A DNA stretch of 64,000 nucleotides from Diospyros lotus (Eukaryota > Streptophyta > Magnoliopsida > Ericales > Ebenaceae): assembly GCF_014633365.1 (NCBI RefSeq), contig NC_068347.1, positions 29,306,116 to 29,370,115 of the forward strand, given 5' to 3'. Of the stretch, positions 39,326 to 50,080 are shown in pieces. The number at the start of each line of letters is the position of its first letter. Position 1 is the stretch's first letter. The position numbers and the translations under genes are program-made. The notes beneath the pieces are model-generated. The model did no database searches. It saw only the letters and a program-made list of their open reading frames with translations, and was not told the origin of the DNA.

Positions 39326-41868
39326 ATGGGCCGTTTTAAGAATGCTTTACCACCTCCACCTCCTGCTCCCAATGTATATATATCTTTGGGACGACGGTCT
39401 TCGGTGAAGGGGAGAGAATTAGCTGGGATACAGTCTCGCTTTCATATCCCAATTGATCATCATATTAGACTTCCTACGCCTGAGGAGACAAGTACCGCTA
39501 TGGTAGGGGGACATGGCTTCGGGGTATATTTAGCTTCTTTAAGAGCAGGTCTTCGTTTCCCCTTGTCTAGCTTTGGCATGGAGTGGCTCGATTATCATTG
39601 CATTGTCCCTGCTCAACTTCATCCTAACGGTTGGGGTCAGTTAGTTGGATTCACCATCCTTTGCCATATGATCCAAGTGCCTCCTTCCGTAGAGTTGTTC
39701 GGTTGCTTCTATAGGTTGAGGAGGGTCGAACGGAGGGGCGTCTTTTTCACACTTCAAAGGATTGTGGGTTTATCTCCTCTCTTTCAAAAGCTCCAAAATA
39801 AGGTGGACTTCGAGTCCCGATGGATTGTGGTCGAGCCTCCTCCTAGCTGGAAAGCACCGCTTCGTTGGTGTTGGGATAACGAGCGGGACTTTTGGTCGGA
39901 GAAGCTTGATGACATCGGGATTTCCCGGGCTGTCTATCGCCGAGTAATTGAGAGATTATGTGCCCTTGGCACTTGTAATCTACCCGACCTGCTTACCTCA
40001 GAGAATATTGCTGCCGCAGGGTGGGGTGTTCGGCTTGAAGACATGCCCGGGACCTCTACTCTCGCTTTTGTGCCACCACTGGCTATGCCCGAGGACGCCT
40101 TACAAGTTGAGGAGGAAGAGGGCGGCGAGGAAGAGGACGAGGGCCCCGAGGAAGAGGGAAGATCTCTAGGGAGTATGGTCTTTCTTGGTTATTCTTCTTC
40201 TGATGGTAGACCCCCAAAATTGTAGAGATTATCCATGCAAGTGGTTGACTTTTATCTCTTGTTTTGCAGACGATATGAACATATTCAAGGAACAAACGCT
40301 CAGACGACGTGGTAGGAATTCTCAACAGGCTGGTGAGCAAGATCAACAACCTCCTCCTCAAGCGCTCCATGACTTGTCGCAGGGGCCTCCGTCTGACATT
40401 CCCGATCCTAGCCTTCTTCCTCCGCCAGTTCCTAGCTCGTCTCGAAGGCGTCTAAAAGTGAAGAGGTCCGAGGTGAGTGTCTTGCCCAGCCTTTCTTGTC
40501 CGGAACCCTCGGTTCCCACTTCAGGCCTTTCCATGTCAGACCTTTCTGTCCCCGAAGTCGCCCTCGGGGAACCACATCTAACCGATGCCTCTGGCTCACG
40601 AAGGAAGGGGACCGGCAGCTCTCGCTCTTCTTTTGGCAGCGAGCTTGATAGAATCAGGGAGGAGAGTCGCCAACCTTTTGTCCCTTTTCGTAGGGAACGA
40701 CGAAAGCTAAAGGCTGAGCTCCCAGACTTTAGGCCTATTCTTCCTCCCATCGCTGACCCTAGACGGAATTCCGTGCCAATTCCTAACAGCACTAGAGTGA
40801 GGGGTGACCACTTCCAGGTGCAGCCCGGGCTGATTGATTCAGACTCTATAAGGGACCCGGGGGTGGGCGCCAGGATGATGTATGCTACCGTGCTCCCTCA
40901 AGATGAGCAGAATTTTTTTGGCAATTGGCCTAGCGTTGCCAACTCTCCTGAGCAAAAGATTATTGAGGTAGGATGCCTTTATTGTGCCTATATGTTGTAT
41001 TTGCCGTCTGACTTGGTTGTTGGTCTTCTAATACATTGCTTGCACCCAGGGGGTTCAAGGGTTGGTGATATCCAACGCCATCGGGAGAGCTTATCATCAT
41101 CGAGCAGAACAGGAGAAAGCGGAGGCAAGAGAAAACGCGATAAAGTGGAGGGATCACGAGCGTTGCTATCAAGCCGATATCAGAAAGCTGAACCGAGAGG
41201 TAGAAGACATGCGTTCCAAGCTGGCGGAAGCTGATGGTGAATCGTCAAGCATAAAGGGGGAGATAGTGGATCTCCGGAATAGCAAAGAATCGCTGACGAG
41301 AGAGCTTTTAGGAGTTAAGGAAACTCATGAAAACCTTTTGCAAGAGCATTCTTTGAGGGTAGACGAGCTTGCTCGTCAGAAGAAGCAATATAGGTCGCTC
41401 AAGGACCGAAGGAAGGAAGAGATTTTAGCAGCACAGGAGAAGGCTGTGAGGGACTATCGCCTTTCAACGGACTGTCAAGAGAGAAAGATCAGTTATGGGG
41501 GCTGCTTTACGAAGTATGGATTCTATCTCGCACGCTCGTATCTGGAATTAAAACGCCCCGGAGAACAGTTCCCTGAATTGGTCTATACTGATGAGGTTGA
41601 GGAGTCTGATGTTCCTGACTGGCGAAGATATAATGATCCTGACCCCACTAGTCCCAGGGCTTATTTGAATGCTCGTTTGGTTGATAATCTGGAGAACTTG
41701 TCGGGGCCGTGGGAGCCGTATGCCTTCGCCTCAGAGGAAGTGGAGATGACAGATGCCCTACCCACAGCTGATGACACAGTTATTGCATCCTCGGGCCAAG
41801 GAGAAGGGGAGGCCCCATCTGCTCCGAGTAGCGGTGCTCCCAGTTCTGGCAGGAGGAAGCGGACTTAG
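39326..41868 (+). CDS. Antisense three-exon gene in the Tat-type element, Transposase_28-like protein, 798 aa
   Basis: Exons 39326-40205, 40270-40967 and 41050-41868 join in phase (880+698+819 = 2397 bases). Donors are GTAGAC and GTAGGA; acceptors are TTTTGCAG and GCACCCAG. Residues ~30-290 carry LPTPEETSTAMVGGHGFGVY, AGLRFPLSSF, LHPNGWGQLVGF and a WKAPLRWCW segment, the pattern of Pfam Transposase_28 ('putative gypsy type transposon'). An acidic stretch, then a Pro/Ser/Arg-rich linker (~295-520) follow. Residues ~525-670 form a long charged coiled coil (GVQGLVISNAIGRAY, then Glu/Lys/Arg-rich heptads). It lies opposite gag-pol, between pol and the 3' LTR. Its role in the element is unknown. 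No stop or frameshift breaks it, whereas the neighbouring gag-pol has two stops. Confidence 0.85.
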
Positions 41869-41874
41869 AATAGA

Positions 41875-41877
<3 letters not shown>

Positions 41878-41912
<35 letters not shown>
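41878..41912. repeat. Poly(T) tract after the antisense gene
   Basis: 35 T residues ten bases after the stop codon; a second run of 22 T is at 42446-42467. On the minus strand these are poly(A) runs between pol and the antisense gene. Confidence 0.95.
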
Positions 41913-41915
<3 letters not shown>

Positions 41916-42608
41916 TGTAGTAGCTTTTTCTCTGTTGAGTGAAGTATCTTTTATTTGTATGAATAAGATTCGTCTTTTTTCTTAAACAGTAGTTACAGCT
42001 TGCTGATTTTTACTATTATCTCCCATCGAAAGTCTGGTTCCGACCTTAGGGTTTTAGACTCTTCATGCCACAAGGTGGACTATGGGCGCTTCAGCCCATA
42101 GTGGTCCTTTGGCCATTCCTTTTTCCTGTTATCGAGCCAGGCCAGTTGAGTAGGCTAGCGGGATAACCTTTTGATTTCAATGTTGAGGGGGTGCTGTGGA
42201 CATATTTGTCACTTCGCTAGACCGGGCCACTTGGCTTTGAGGCAGGACGGCTATCGCAGTCGTCGGGCCTATTGAGCCGTGCTTTTCTCATAGCGTATTA
42301 TGCGGCAGGGCCTTTTGCATTGTTATCGGGCTTAGTAAAATATCTTACTAGCGGGACATTAATTTGCTTGCTAATGCCATTTGATTTTTTCACCTCCGGG
42401 CAAGACTTGTCTTATTATTCTGCGGGGAAGCAACAAAAAAGGCCCTTTTTTTTTTTTTTTTTTTTTTGGTGCGAGAAGGGACCCATAGCGGGTCGTTCTC
42501 TTTCCTTTGCCTTGAATAATAAAGAAAGGGAAAACACAAGCATTTTACGTGGTTCGGCAAAATGTGCCTACGTCCACGGTCCCTCTTCGGGTTCATATTA
42601 TTATTGCG

Positions 42609-43466
42609 TTACATGTCCGAAGGGGAATATAATTTCAGGTGGTTTGTGCTCCAAGTTTTACCCATGGTTTCACCCTGGAGCGTTTGGAGGATACAGGTAC
42701 TAGGACCTATCATTTCTTGAATGCGGTACGGCCCTTCCCAATTTGCTCGAAATTTTCCATCCTCTCGGTGTGCATTGGTGATGGCTGATTTCCTGAGGAT
42801 CAAATCTCCCTTCTTGAGAGGTCGGCTCCTTACACGAGAGTTGTAATAGTTGGCGACCCTTTTATGATAGGCAGCGATTCGCACAGCCGCCCTGTCTCTC
42901 TGTTCCTCGATGAGATCAAGACTCTCTTTTAATGAATCAGAGTTTTTCGAACCGTCACATTTATCAAAAGCATCCAATCGGGGTGATCTGCACGAGATTT
43001 CCACAGGGATCAAAGCTTCTGTTCCATACACTAGGTTAAATGGCGTTTCACCTGTTGAGACCCGACTGGTTGTTCGGTAGGCCCACAAGACGGTAGGCAA
43101 TTCATCCACCCATGCTCCCTTTGCGCCTTCTAGCCGAGTTTTCAAGCCATGTAAAATTGTTCTGTTGCTGACTTCTGCTTGTCCGTTAGCTTGGGGATAT
43201 GCTACTGAAGAAATCCTTAGCTGAATGTCCAAGCCTTTGCAAAAATTTCGGAAAGAATCACAGTCAAACTGCTTTCCATGATCGGTGTTAATGACTCGTG
43301 GGATTCCAAATCGGCATACAATGTCTTTCCATACCATGGCCTCTACTTTCCTCGCACTGATGGTGGCTAGGGCTTCGGCTTCAATCCACTTGGTAAAATA
43401 ATCTGTTGCCACTAAAAGGAATTTCCTTTGCCCTGTAGCTTGCGGAAATGGGCCGAGAATATCCAA
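42609..43466 (-). CDS. Integrase core and C-terminus, Tat-type element
   Basis: Encodes the integrase catalytic core with D (MDILGPFP), D (VINTDHGKQFD) and E (NGQAEVSNR), and the C-terminal region ending KTWSTNHLKLYSPSDM. It is in the same frame as the upstream pol and is parted from it by one TAA near 43510. Whether it is made depends on that stop. No chromodomain follows. Confidence 0.88.
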   Translation of the reverse strand: MDILGPFPQATGQRKFLLVATDYFTKWIEAEALATISARKVEAMVWKDIVCRFGIPRVINTDHGKQFDCDSFRNFCKGLDIQLRISSVAYPQANGQAEVSNRTILHGLKTRLEGAKGAWVDELPTVLWAYRTTSRVSTGETPFNLVYGTEALIPVEISCRSPRLDAFDKCDGSKNSDSLKESLDLIEEQRDRAAVRIAAYHKRVANYYNSRVRSRPLKKGDLILRKSAITNAHREDGKFRANWEGPYRIQEMIGPSTCILQTLQGETMGKTWSTNHLKLYSPSDM

Positions 43467-43508
43467 GCCCCATTGAGCGAATGGAATGGGCTGGAATGTG
43501 GGTTGTAG

Positions 43509-46500
43509 TTACGATATCGGAGCAGAATGAATCGGGGCGTGCCTCTGACATTTATCACACTCTTTGACCTTTGCTTGAGCATCATGTTGTAATGTGGGCC
43601 AGAAAAAGCCTGCTCTTAGGATTTTGGCCGCAAGGGCCCTTCCTCCCAGATGCTCACCGCATACTCCACTGTGAACCTCAGTCAAAGCATAATTGGTTTC
43701 TCGAGGGCCTAAGCATTTGAGGAGTGGCATAGTGTGCGCTCGCTTGTATAGCATCCCATCTATTATTGTGAAACGAGCTCCTCTAAACTTAATTTTCTTA
43801 GCCTCTCTTGGGTCTGCCGGTAATTCTCCCGTGGTCAAATATTTGTAGAAAGGGGTTCTCCAGTCGTTACTATTCTCAATACATGCTACTTCAGATTCTT
43901 CGATACTTGGTTGTTGAAGGACTTCCACATATACTGTTCTCCCAGTAGTTTCTTTAGTGGATGCTAATTTGGATAAAGCGTCTGCATGGCCATTAAGGGA
44001 TCTGTTGATCTGTACTAGCCGGAAACTTTCGAACAACTGTGCGAGTGCCTTGACTTTCTGGAGATACTGTCCCATGGCCGGCTCTCTAGTCTCGTACTGC
44101 CCGTAGTATTGCTGAACGATCAGTTGAGAATCACTGTGGGCTATCAATTGTGCTACCTCAAGTTTTCGGGCTAACCTCAAACCAGCGATTAGTGCCTCAT
44201 ACTCGGCCACATTATTCGAACTTGGAAAAGCGAATCTTAGAGAGTATTCAAGGGATTCTCCTTCTGGTGGGATAAGCACTATTCCCGCTCCACTCCCTTG
44301 GGAACTGGCAGCCCCATCAACAAACAGTAACCACTCTGTTATGCTCTTTTCCTTGGCCTCCTTGGAGGGTGTACATTCGACAATAAAGTCTGCCAATGCT
44401 TGCCCTTTTATAGCCTGCCTAGGATGATATTGTATGTCATATTCACTCAACTCAATGGACCATTTGGTGAGACGACCGGAACACTCAGGCTTTTGTAAAA
44501 TGCTCCGTAATGGTTGGTCTGTTAGTACGCTAATGGAGTGAGCTTGGAAATATGGCCTCAACTTTCTGGAGGCGTTCAATAGGGCCAGTGCCACCTTTTC
44601 TGTGAAGGGATAACGCGTTTCCGGCCCTTGTAGAACCTTACTGACGTAGTACACTGGTCGATCCACCTGCCCTTCTTTTTTAATCAGTACTGCACTTACT
44701 GCTTTGTCACTTACACCCAAGTACAAATATAACATTTCCCCAGTTTCAGGTCGAGTCAATAAAGGGACTTCCTTCAAGTACTCTTTTAATGCCTCAAATG
44801 ACTTTTGGCATTGCTCCGTCCACTCAAACTTTTTTCCTGTCCTTAACGTCTGAAGAAACGGGAGTTCCCTTTCGGCCGATTTGGAGAGGAAACGCCCAAG
44901 AGCCGCCATTCGACCTGTCAGCCGCTGCACTTCCTTAATTGATGTTGGGGGTTCCATATCTAGTATCGCTTGTATCTTTTCGGCGTTCGCCTCGATGCCC
45001 CTTTGTGTGATCATATATCCTAAGAATTTTCCAGACTGAACGCCAAATGCACATTTTGCTGGGTTTAGGCGCATTTTGTATTGCCTAAAGACTTCAAGCA
45101 CTCGTGCCAGCTTTTTAACATGCGATTCCTTCTCCCGACTTTTCACGATCATATCATCGACATATGCTTCCATTGTATCACCCAATAATTCCTTAAAAAC
45201 TTTATTCACCATGCGTTGATAAGTGGCCCCCGCGTTCTTGAGCCCGAATGGCATAACTCGGTAACAATATGTCCCTTTTTCTGTAATGAATGATGTTTTT
45301 TCCTGATCTGGAGGATACATCATTATCTGATGATACCCTGAGAAAGCATCTAAGAAGCTCATTAGATGATACCCAGATGTTTCATCCACCAGACGATCAA
45401 TCCGAGGTAATGGGTAGGAATCTTTAGGACACGCCTTGTTGAGGCCAGTGAAGTCTATACACACGCGCCATTTTCCGTTGGGTTTTTTAATCATAACCAC
45501 ATTGGCCAACCACTCTGGATATAACACCTCTCGAATGAAACCTGCCTTTAGTAGCTTATCAATTTCTTCTTCTAACGCCGGTAGCCTATCAGGGGCGATA
45601 TTCCTTTTTTTTTGTCGAACAGGCTTGAACTGAGGATCCACGTTCAAATGGTGACATATCACGTCGGGACTAATCCCTGGCATATCCCTTGGTGTCCAAG
45701 CAAAGACATCCAAATTTTCTCTAAGGCACCCCATGATTTCATCTTTTACTGGTTTCGGAAGCTTCATGCCCACATACACTAACTTCTCGGGATCTGTGTC
45801 ACTTAATCGCACTGCTTCTAACTCTTCCACTGGTTGGGGCTTGCGAGCAGTCTCTTCTTCCAGGGATTTGTGTATGGCTTTCTCAGCGATAGATAAAGTC
45901 TCTTCTGCCTTTTTTCCTTTTGTGGACGATACATAACAGGATCTAGCCTTCCTCTGATCTCCACGAACTTGCCCTACTCCTGAGAGTGTGGGGAATTTCA
46001 TTAATAAGTAGCAAGAGGACACTACAGCCCTCATATCATTGAGGAGCGGTCGGCCTAAAATCATGTTGTATGCTGCAGAAGGGGCTTTGACCACCATGAA
46101 ATTCGCCTGTCGAGTCACACTTTGTGGGTCGGCGCCTAATGTGACAGGTAGTTGAACAGATCCTGCTACCGAGACAGGTTCTCCAGTGAAGCTGTACAGG
46201 GGAGAGGACACTTTTCTCAACCGGTCTTGGGATATGTTCATTTGTTCGAAACAATTCCAATAGATTAGATTAACAGAGCTGCCGCTATCCACCAAAATTC
46301 TACTGATGGGGTGTTTGGCGATAACTGCAAAAATTACCATTGGATCATCATGTGGAAGCATTATATCACCTCTATCAGCAGGGGTGAACGTGATTGGCTC
46401 CTCGTCCTCTCTCACCTCCATCACAGAGTTGACTTGGTAGGCCTGACGGGCATAGGCCTTTCGAGAAGAAGAAGTATTCCCAGCTAAGGTCTCGCCCCCA

Positions 46501-47696
46501 GATATAACATGAATAGCTTGATGAGTCGGCTCATTGTCAGGGGGGGCCACCATTCTGTCATCCCTTATCCCTTCATTCTGCCGTAAATTTTGTCTATCTT
46601 GACCTTCGGGCCTTTCTTCCCTTCTTTGACGGTCTCTGTCATTTCTACCTTCAGTCCTTACGTATCTTTGCAAGTGCCCTTCACGAATGAGTGCTTCTAT
46701 CTGATTTTTTAGCTCCCTACACTGATCGGTAGAGTGTCCCCGAGTTCGGTGATACCTGCAGTACTCTTCTTGATTTCTCCCCATGGGGCGATCTGCCTTT
46801 TTCGGAAGCTGGAGGAGACCAGACCCCTCTACTGTCGCCAATATAGCTGATCGGGGTTGATTGAGCCTAGTGTAATGATGAAATTGTGGCCCCAGGGTAT
46901 CCGACCTCCTGGTCCGTTCTTTTCGCTGGTTTGATCCTTCTTCAATATCTCGTTCTTTCCTCTTTCTTTCTCCGTCTTCACTTCCCCCTATCGTTCTCAT
47001 CATTTCCGCATGGAGTATGTACCTGTTAGCCCGGACGAACAGGTCTGCCAGAGATTTCGGAGGGTCTAGGGATAATGATTCTTGCAAAGGGGTTAGTCGT
47101 GTCCCTTGGAACATGGCAGACACCGCCATTTCAATCGGTAAATTACAGATCTCAAGTGTGGCATTTCGAAATCTGTCCACGTAGTGCCTTAGGGTCTCTT
47201 TATTCCCTTGTCGAATGCTAAGCAGATATGTCGCATCCTTCTTTCTCTGACTGTTAATAATGAATGCTTTGATAAATTCTGTTTTTAGCTGCCCGAATGA
47301 GGAGATAGATGCCTCGGGTAAGCCGTTAAACCAGGCTCGAGCATGCCCAGTTAGGGTTAAAGGAAATGCCCTGCACATTATCTCGTCGTCCCATCCATGA
47401 AGCATCATTAAAGATTCATAATTTTGCACGTGATCGTACGGGTCGTTCTTTCCTGAATAAGGATTTATTTGAGGCATCTTGAACTTCCTCGGCAAAGGTT
47501 TCTCCATTACCTCGACCACGAATGGTAACTTTCCTCTGGATTGTTCCTCCGAGGTAGGTAATAACTTATTCTGTTGTAGGACCCGCTCAATCATCTTTTT
47601 CATATCGGCGGCCTCTCGTGCACTAAATGCAGTAAGGTTATCCTCAGGCCCATCATTTTGCTTGGTTATGGGTTTTGCCTCCCGGCCTCTTTCCAT
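43509..47696 (-). CDS. Gag-protease-RT-RNase H-integrase N-terminus, Tat-type element (1395 codons)
   Basis: Domains in order: gag capsid (~65-230; ARAWFNGLPEASISSFGQL), a Cys/His-box (CRYHRTRGHSTDQC), protease (LVDSGSSVNLIY), RT (CIDFTGLNKACPKDSYPLPR, MPFGLKNAGATYQ, YVDDMIVKS), a first RNase H (LYLGVSDKAVSAVL, RPVYYVSKVL), a second RNase H of the archaeal-like type (LLFVDGAASSQGSGAG, AEYEALIAGLRLA, HSDSQLIV) and the integrase HHCC (EVHSGVCGEHLGGR, CDKCQRHAP). Two RNase H domains mark the Tat lineage. All catalytic residues that I can check are present. The ATG used here is internal; the frame is continuous with 47799-48479 across one stop. Confidence 0.93.
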   Translation of the reverse strand: MERGREAKPITKQNDGPEDNLTAFSAREAADMKKMIERVLQQNKLLPTSEEQSRGKLPFVVEVMEKPLPRKFKMPQINPYSGKNDPYDHVQNYESLMMLHGWDDEIMCRAFPLTLTGHARAWFNGLPEASISSFGQLKTEFIKAFIINSQRKKDATYLLSIRQGNKETLRHYVDRFRNATLEICNLPIEMAVSAMFQGTRLTPLQESLSLDPPKSLADLFVRANRYILHAEMMRTIGGSEDGERKRKERDIEEGSNQRKERTRRSDTLGPQFHHYTRLNQPRSAILATVEGSGLLQLPKKADRPMGRNQEEYCRYHRTRGHSTDQCRELKNQIEALIREGHLQRYVRTEGRNDRDRQRREERPEGQDRQNLRQNEGIRDDRMVAPPDNEPTHQAIHVISGGETLAGNTSSSRKAYARQAYQVNSVMEVREDEEPITFTPADRGDIMLPHDDPMVIFAVIAKHPISRILVDSGSSVNLIYWNCFEQMNISQDRLRKVSSPLYSFTGEPVSVAGSVQLPVTLGADPQSVTRQANFMVVKAPSAAYNMILGRPLLNDMRAVVSSCYLLMKFPTLSGVGQVRGDQRKARSCYVSSTKGKKAEETLSIAEKAIHKSLEEETARKPQPVEELEAVRLSDTDPEKLVYVGMKLPKPVKDEIMGCLRENLDVFAWTPRDMPGISPDVICHHLNVDPQFKPVRQKKRNIAPDRLPALEEEIDKLLKAGFIREVLYPEWLANVVMIKKPNGKWRVCIDFTGLNKACPKDSYPLPRIDRLVDETSGYHLMSFLDAFSGYHQIMMYPPDQEKTSFITEKGTYCYRVMPFGLKNAGATYQRMVNKVFKELLGDTMEAYVDDMIVKSREKESHVKKLARVLEVFRQYKMRLNPAKCAFGVQSGKFLGYMITQRGIEANAEKIQAILDMEPPTSIKEVQRLTGRMAALGRFLSKSAERELPFLQTLRTGKKFEWTEQCQKSFEALKEYLKEVPLLTRPETGEMLYLYLGVSDKAVSAVLIKKEGQVDRPVYYVSKVLQGPETRYPFTEKVALALLNASRKLRPYFQAHSISVLTDQPLRSILQKPECSGRLTKWSIELSEYDIQYHPRQAIKGQALADFIVECTPSKEAKEKSITEWLLFVDGAASSQGSGAGIVLIPPEGESLEYSLRFAFPSSNNVAEYEALIAGLRLARKLEVAQLIAHSDSQLIVQQYYGQYETREPAMGQYLQKVKALAQLFESFRLVQINRSLNGHADALSKLASTKETTGRTVYVEVLQQPSIEESEVACIENSNDWRTPFYKYLTTGELPADPREAKKIKFRGARFTIIDGMLYKRAHTMPLLKCLGPRETNYALTEVHSGVCGEHLGGRALAAKILRAGFFWPTLQHDAQAKVKECDKCQRHAPIHSAPIS

Positions 47697-47798
47697 CGGA
47701 GTGCTGGCTACTGTTTCCGAATATCTTCCTCGTTGTGGGCTTCGTCTTTCTGTCTTTCGACGGTCAGTTCCTCCATGATTTCCTCGAAGAGGAGATGT

Positions 47799-48479
47799 TT
47801 AGCTGTGATCTTCCCTTAAAGGAGACCTTGGTTGATTGTTTCGAGTTTGGACAGGTTGGACGTGGGTTTCAGGGCTTGCGTCTCGATAGGAGTCGTTCCC
47901 TGGTACCTCTTGACGAGCCCTGTGAGATGGAACTATCCCCGGGATGAACTTTCTCAATGCAGCTGGGATTGTCCTGTGGGGGACCAGACTTTGCAAAATA
48001 CCAGCCATTTCCCTCAGAGCTTGTATTCCTTCAGCGTGTTGCTGTCGTAGGGCTTCGTACTCAGCCCAAGGCACGACGGATGGGATCTGCATACCTGAGT
48101 AGGGTCCCGAGTGAATATGTGGGGCGGTAAGAGGAGGCACCTGAAGTTGGGCCCCCAGTGGGTGAGAGGGCTCTGGAAGGGGCGGCTGCTGGTGTGTGAG
48201 GGACGGGTGACCCTCACGAGGGGATTGATGGGTGAGGGACGGTTGGCCACCATGAGTGAGGGGAGGCTGTCCCTCATGGGAGAGGGGCGGATGGCCCCCA
48301 TGGACGAGGGGTAACGGGCCATCGCGAGTAGACTGATGCTGATCTTCCGCTCGAGGGAGGGTTTCTCGTCGAGGCGATTGGGCCCCACGGGAGAGGGTCT
48401 GGCGATTGCTTCGAGTTTGAGCCATGATGAGAGAAGAGTGTTGCAGCTTTTTGTTTGCGTTTCCCACAGACGGCGCCAA
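47799..48479 (-). CDS. N-terminal gag extension, Tat-type element
   Basis: 226 codons rich in Pro, Gln, His and Ser with short tandem repeats (GGHPPLSHEGQPPLTHGGQ), starting next to the primer-binding site. It is in frame with 43509-47696 and separated by one TAA at 47799-47801 and about 100 open bases. The likely true start is the MAQTRSNRQ methionine at about 48425. Confidence 0.75.
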   Translation of the reverse strand: MAPSVGNANKKLQHSSLIMAQTRSNRQTLSRGAQSPRRETLPRAEDQHQSTRDGPLPLVHGGHPPLSHEGQPPLTHGGQPSLTHQSPREGHPSLTHQQPPLPEPSHPLGAQLQVPPLTAPHIHSGPYSGMQIPSVVPWAEYEALRQQHAEGIQALREMAGILQSLVPHRTIPAALRKFIPGIVPSHRARQEVPGNDSYRDASPETHVQPVQTRNNQPRSPLREDHS

Positions 48480-48480
48480 T

Positions 48481-49456
48481 TGTTGTTACACGATTACAAC
48501 AATAAAATTTATAAAATGGGAAACCACCGATGGATGACCCTCGTATGGCTTATCTGAGCGATGGATGAGTCTCCCGGGGTAATGTGGCAGCGATGGGTGA
48601 GTCTCGTAGGGCGTTTCTGAGCGATGGATGAGTCTCCGGAGGTGTTTCCGAGCAATGGATGACCTATTAGAGAAAGAATCGGTTAGGAGCGCGGGCGAAA
48701 ATCCCCGCGCGGACCCTCCGATGCTTAAGTTAGATCACCGTAGAAATTGAGTATTCGAAAGTAAGAGAGTAAATGCGAGAGCCAGAGATTGCATACCGAA
48801 TGAGAGAAAGTGACCTCCTATTTATAGCAACAAGATGGGCATCCATGTGTCGCTTACTCCGAGTTTTGTGGCAAGAATCTCGGAGGGGCTTTGACCGGGT
48901 TTCACGGGAATAGCCTTAGGCCGACTTTCTTGGAGGCGGTTGAGTAAGAATGGGAGGCCCGCGGAGGCGAGTGTGGATCCCTGGGCGGCCGCGGCCTTAC
49001 GCGGGTAGCCATATGCTGCCAGCCGCGCGCGCGGCTAGCTGCGCGCGTGGCTGCGCGGGAACAGCCGCGCGCGCGGCCTTGCGCGGGCAACCGCGCGCGA
49101 GCAGCCGTGCGCGCGGTTGCCTTCCCCCGAGTGGGGTCACTCGGGGGTACTGTTCCCCCGAGTGACGTCCACTCGGGGGAGGGGGCGCTCCCCCCTGGCA
49201 CAGGGGCGCGGCCCCCACCAGGTAGCCGCGTGCTGCCTGGCAGTGCACGCGGCTGCCCATGGGGGCCGCGCCTGCCACCCCCGAGTGACCTCACTCGGGG
49301 GTGGTTCCCCCTGTGTGGCCTTCTTTGGCCACCCAGGGGCTGCCACGTGGCGCTCTCTTGGGGTGCCACGTGGCGTTCTCTCGGGGGGCCATGGGGCGCT
49401 TTCTTGACCCGATTTCTTCGGCACTCACTCTGCTTTTATTTATTTTATACATAACA
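48481..49456 (-). repeat. Right LTR of the Tat-type element (its 5' LTR), 976 bp
   Basis: Matches 37459-38575 nearly base for base outside the length differences. Its TATA box (CTATAAATAGG, minus strand, 48817-48827) would start the genomic RNA. Confidence 0.94.
48817..48827 (-). promoter_or_regulatory. TATA box for the gag-pol transcript
   Basis: CTATAAATAGG on the minus strand, about 340 bases before the LTR end; the region from here to 48481 would be R-U5. Confidence 0.7.
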
Positions 49457-49461
49457 GTTAT

Positions 49462-50080
49462 TAATCGATACTACATCATTTTCAGTTGAAAGTTCTCAAA
49501 ATTGTTGATCGAATTTTATAAACTGTTGACCGATTCTAATAAATTGTCGACTAGCCCTGATAATGTTTTGAAAAGCAATCGATCGATTTGTTGCAAAAAT
49601 TTCAACGGCTAATTGCAATTGATCTTTGTAGGTTGGATTTTATCTTGAACAATTGTACCTTTTAAGAAAGGACAATGAAACCTATATATAGAGGAGGATT
49701 TGAAGTTTGGAAAACGGGTTGTGAATGTACTCTCAAGTTTCAATATGCTTTGTTATTTTTTACTCTCATTTTCAATATGCTTTTTATGCTTTGTTATTTT
49801 TCACTCTCATTTTTCTATTAAGGCTATTTTTCATAATTGTAAATATTTTTTTAAGTCTTGTTTTAAGATAAATTTCAAAAAGAGTAGTGTGAGATTTGTA
49901 TATCTTGTTGTGATTCCTAGCGGTTTGCTAGATGACCTACTTAGTTATAAGTATGAGATTGTATATTCCTAGAGGTTTGCTAGAGGACCTACTTAGTTTA
50001 AGTATGAGATTTTTAGTAGATTGGAATCTCTAGTAAAGAGTTAGAGTATTGAATGTAGGCTGATTTAAATCGAATTACTC
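49462..50080. other. Intergenic DNA right of the Tat-type element
   Basis: The left flank of the element (37380-37453) and this right flank share the theme of TGATCG/ATCGATT words, as expected for one split locus. I see no gene. Confidence 0.5.

Larger units (their letters stand above)
37454..49461 (-). mobile_element. 12-kb Tat-type Ty3/gypsy LTR retrotransposon with an antisense spliced gene
   Basis: The element is 37459-49456 with perfect GTTAT duplications (37454-37458, 49457-49461). The sense strand is minus. LTRs are 48481-49456 (5') and 37459-38575 (3'), with ends TGTTATGTAT...TAACAACA. A primer-binding site TGGCGCCGTCTGTGGGAA (minus strand) lies at ~48462-48479. Gag-pol runs 48479 to 42609 with protease, RT, two RNase H domains and integrase, and no chromodomain, which is the Tat-lineage plan. 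Between pol and the 3' LTR is a + strand three-exon gene (39326-41868). The LTRs are almost identical apart from length differences in a GC-rich tract, so the insertion is recent. Confidence 0.95.
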
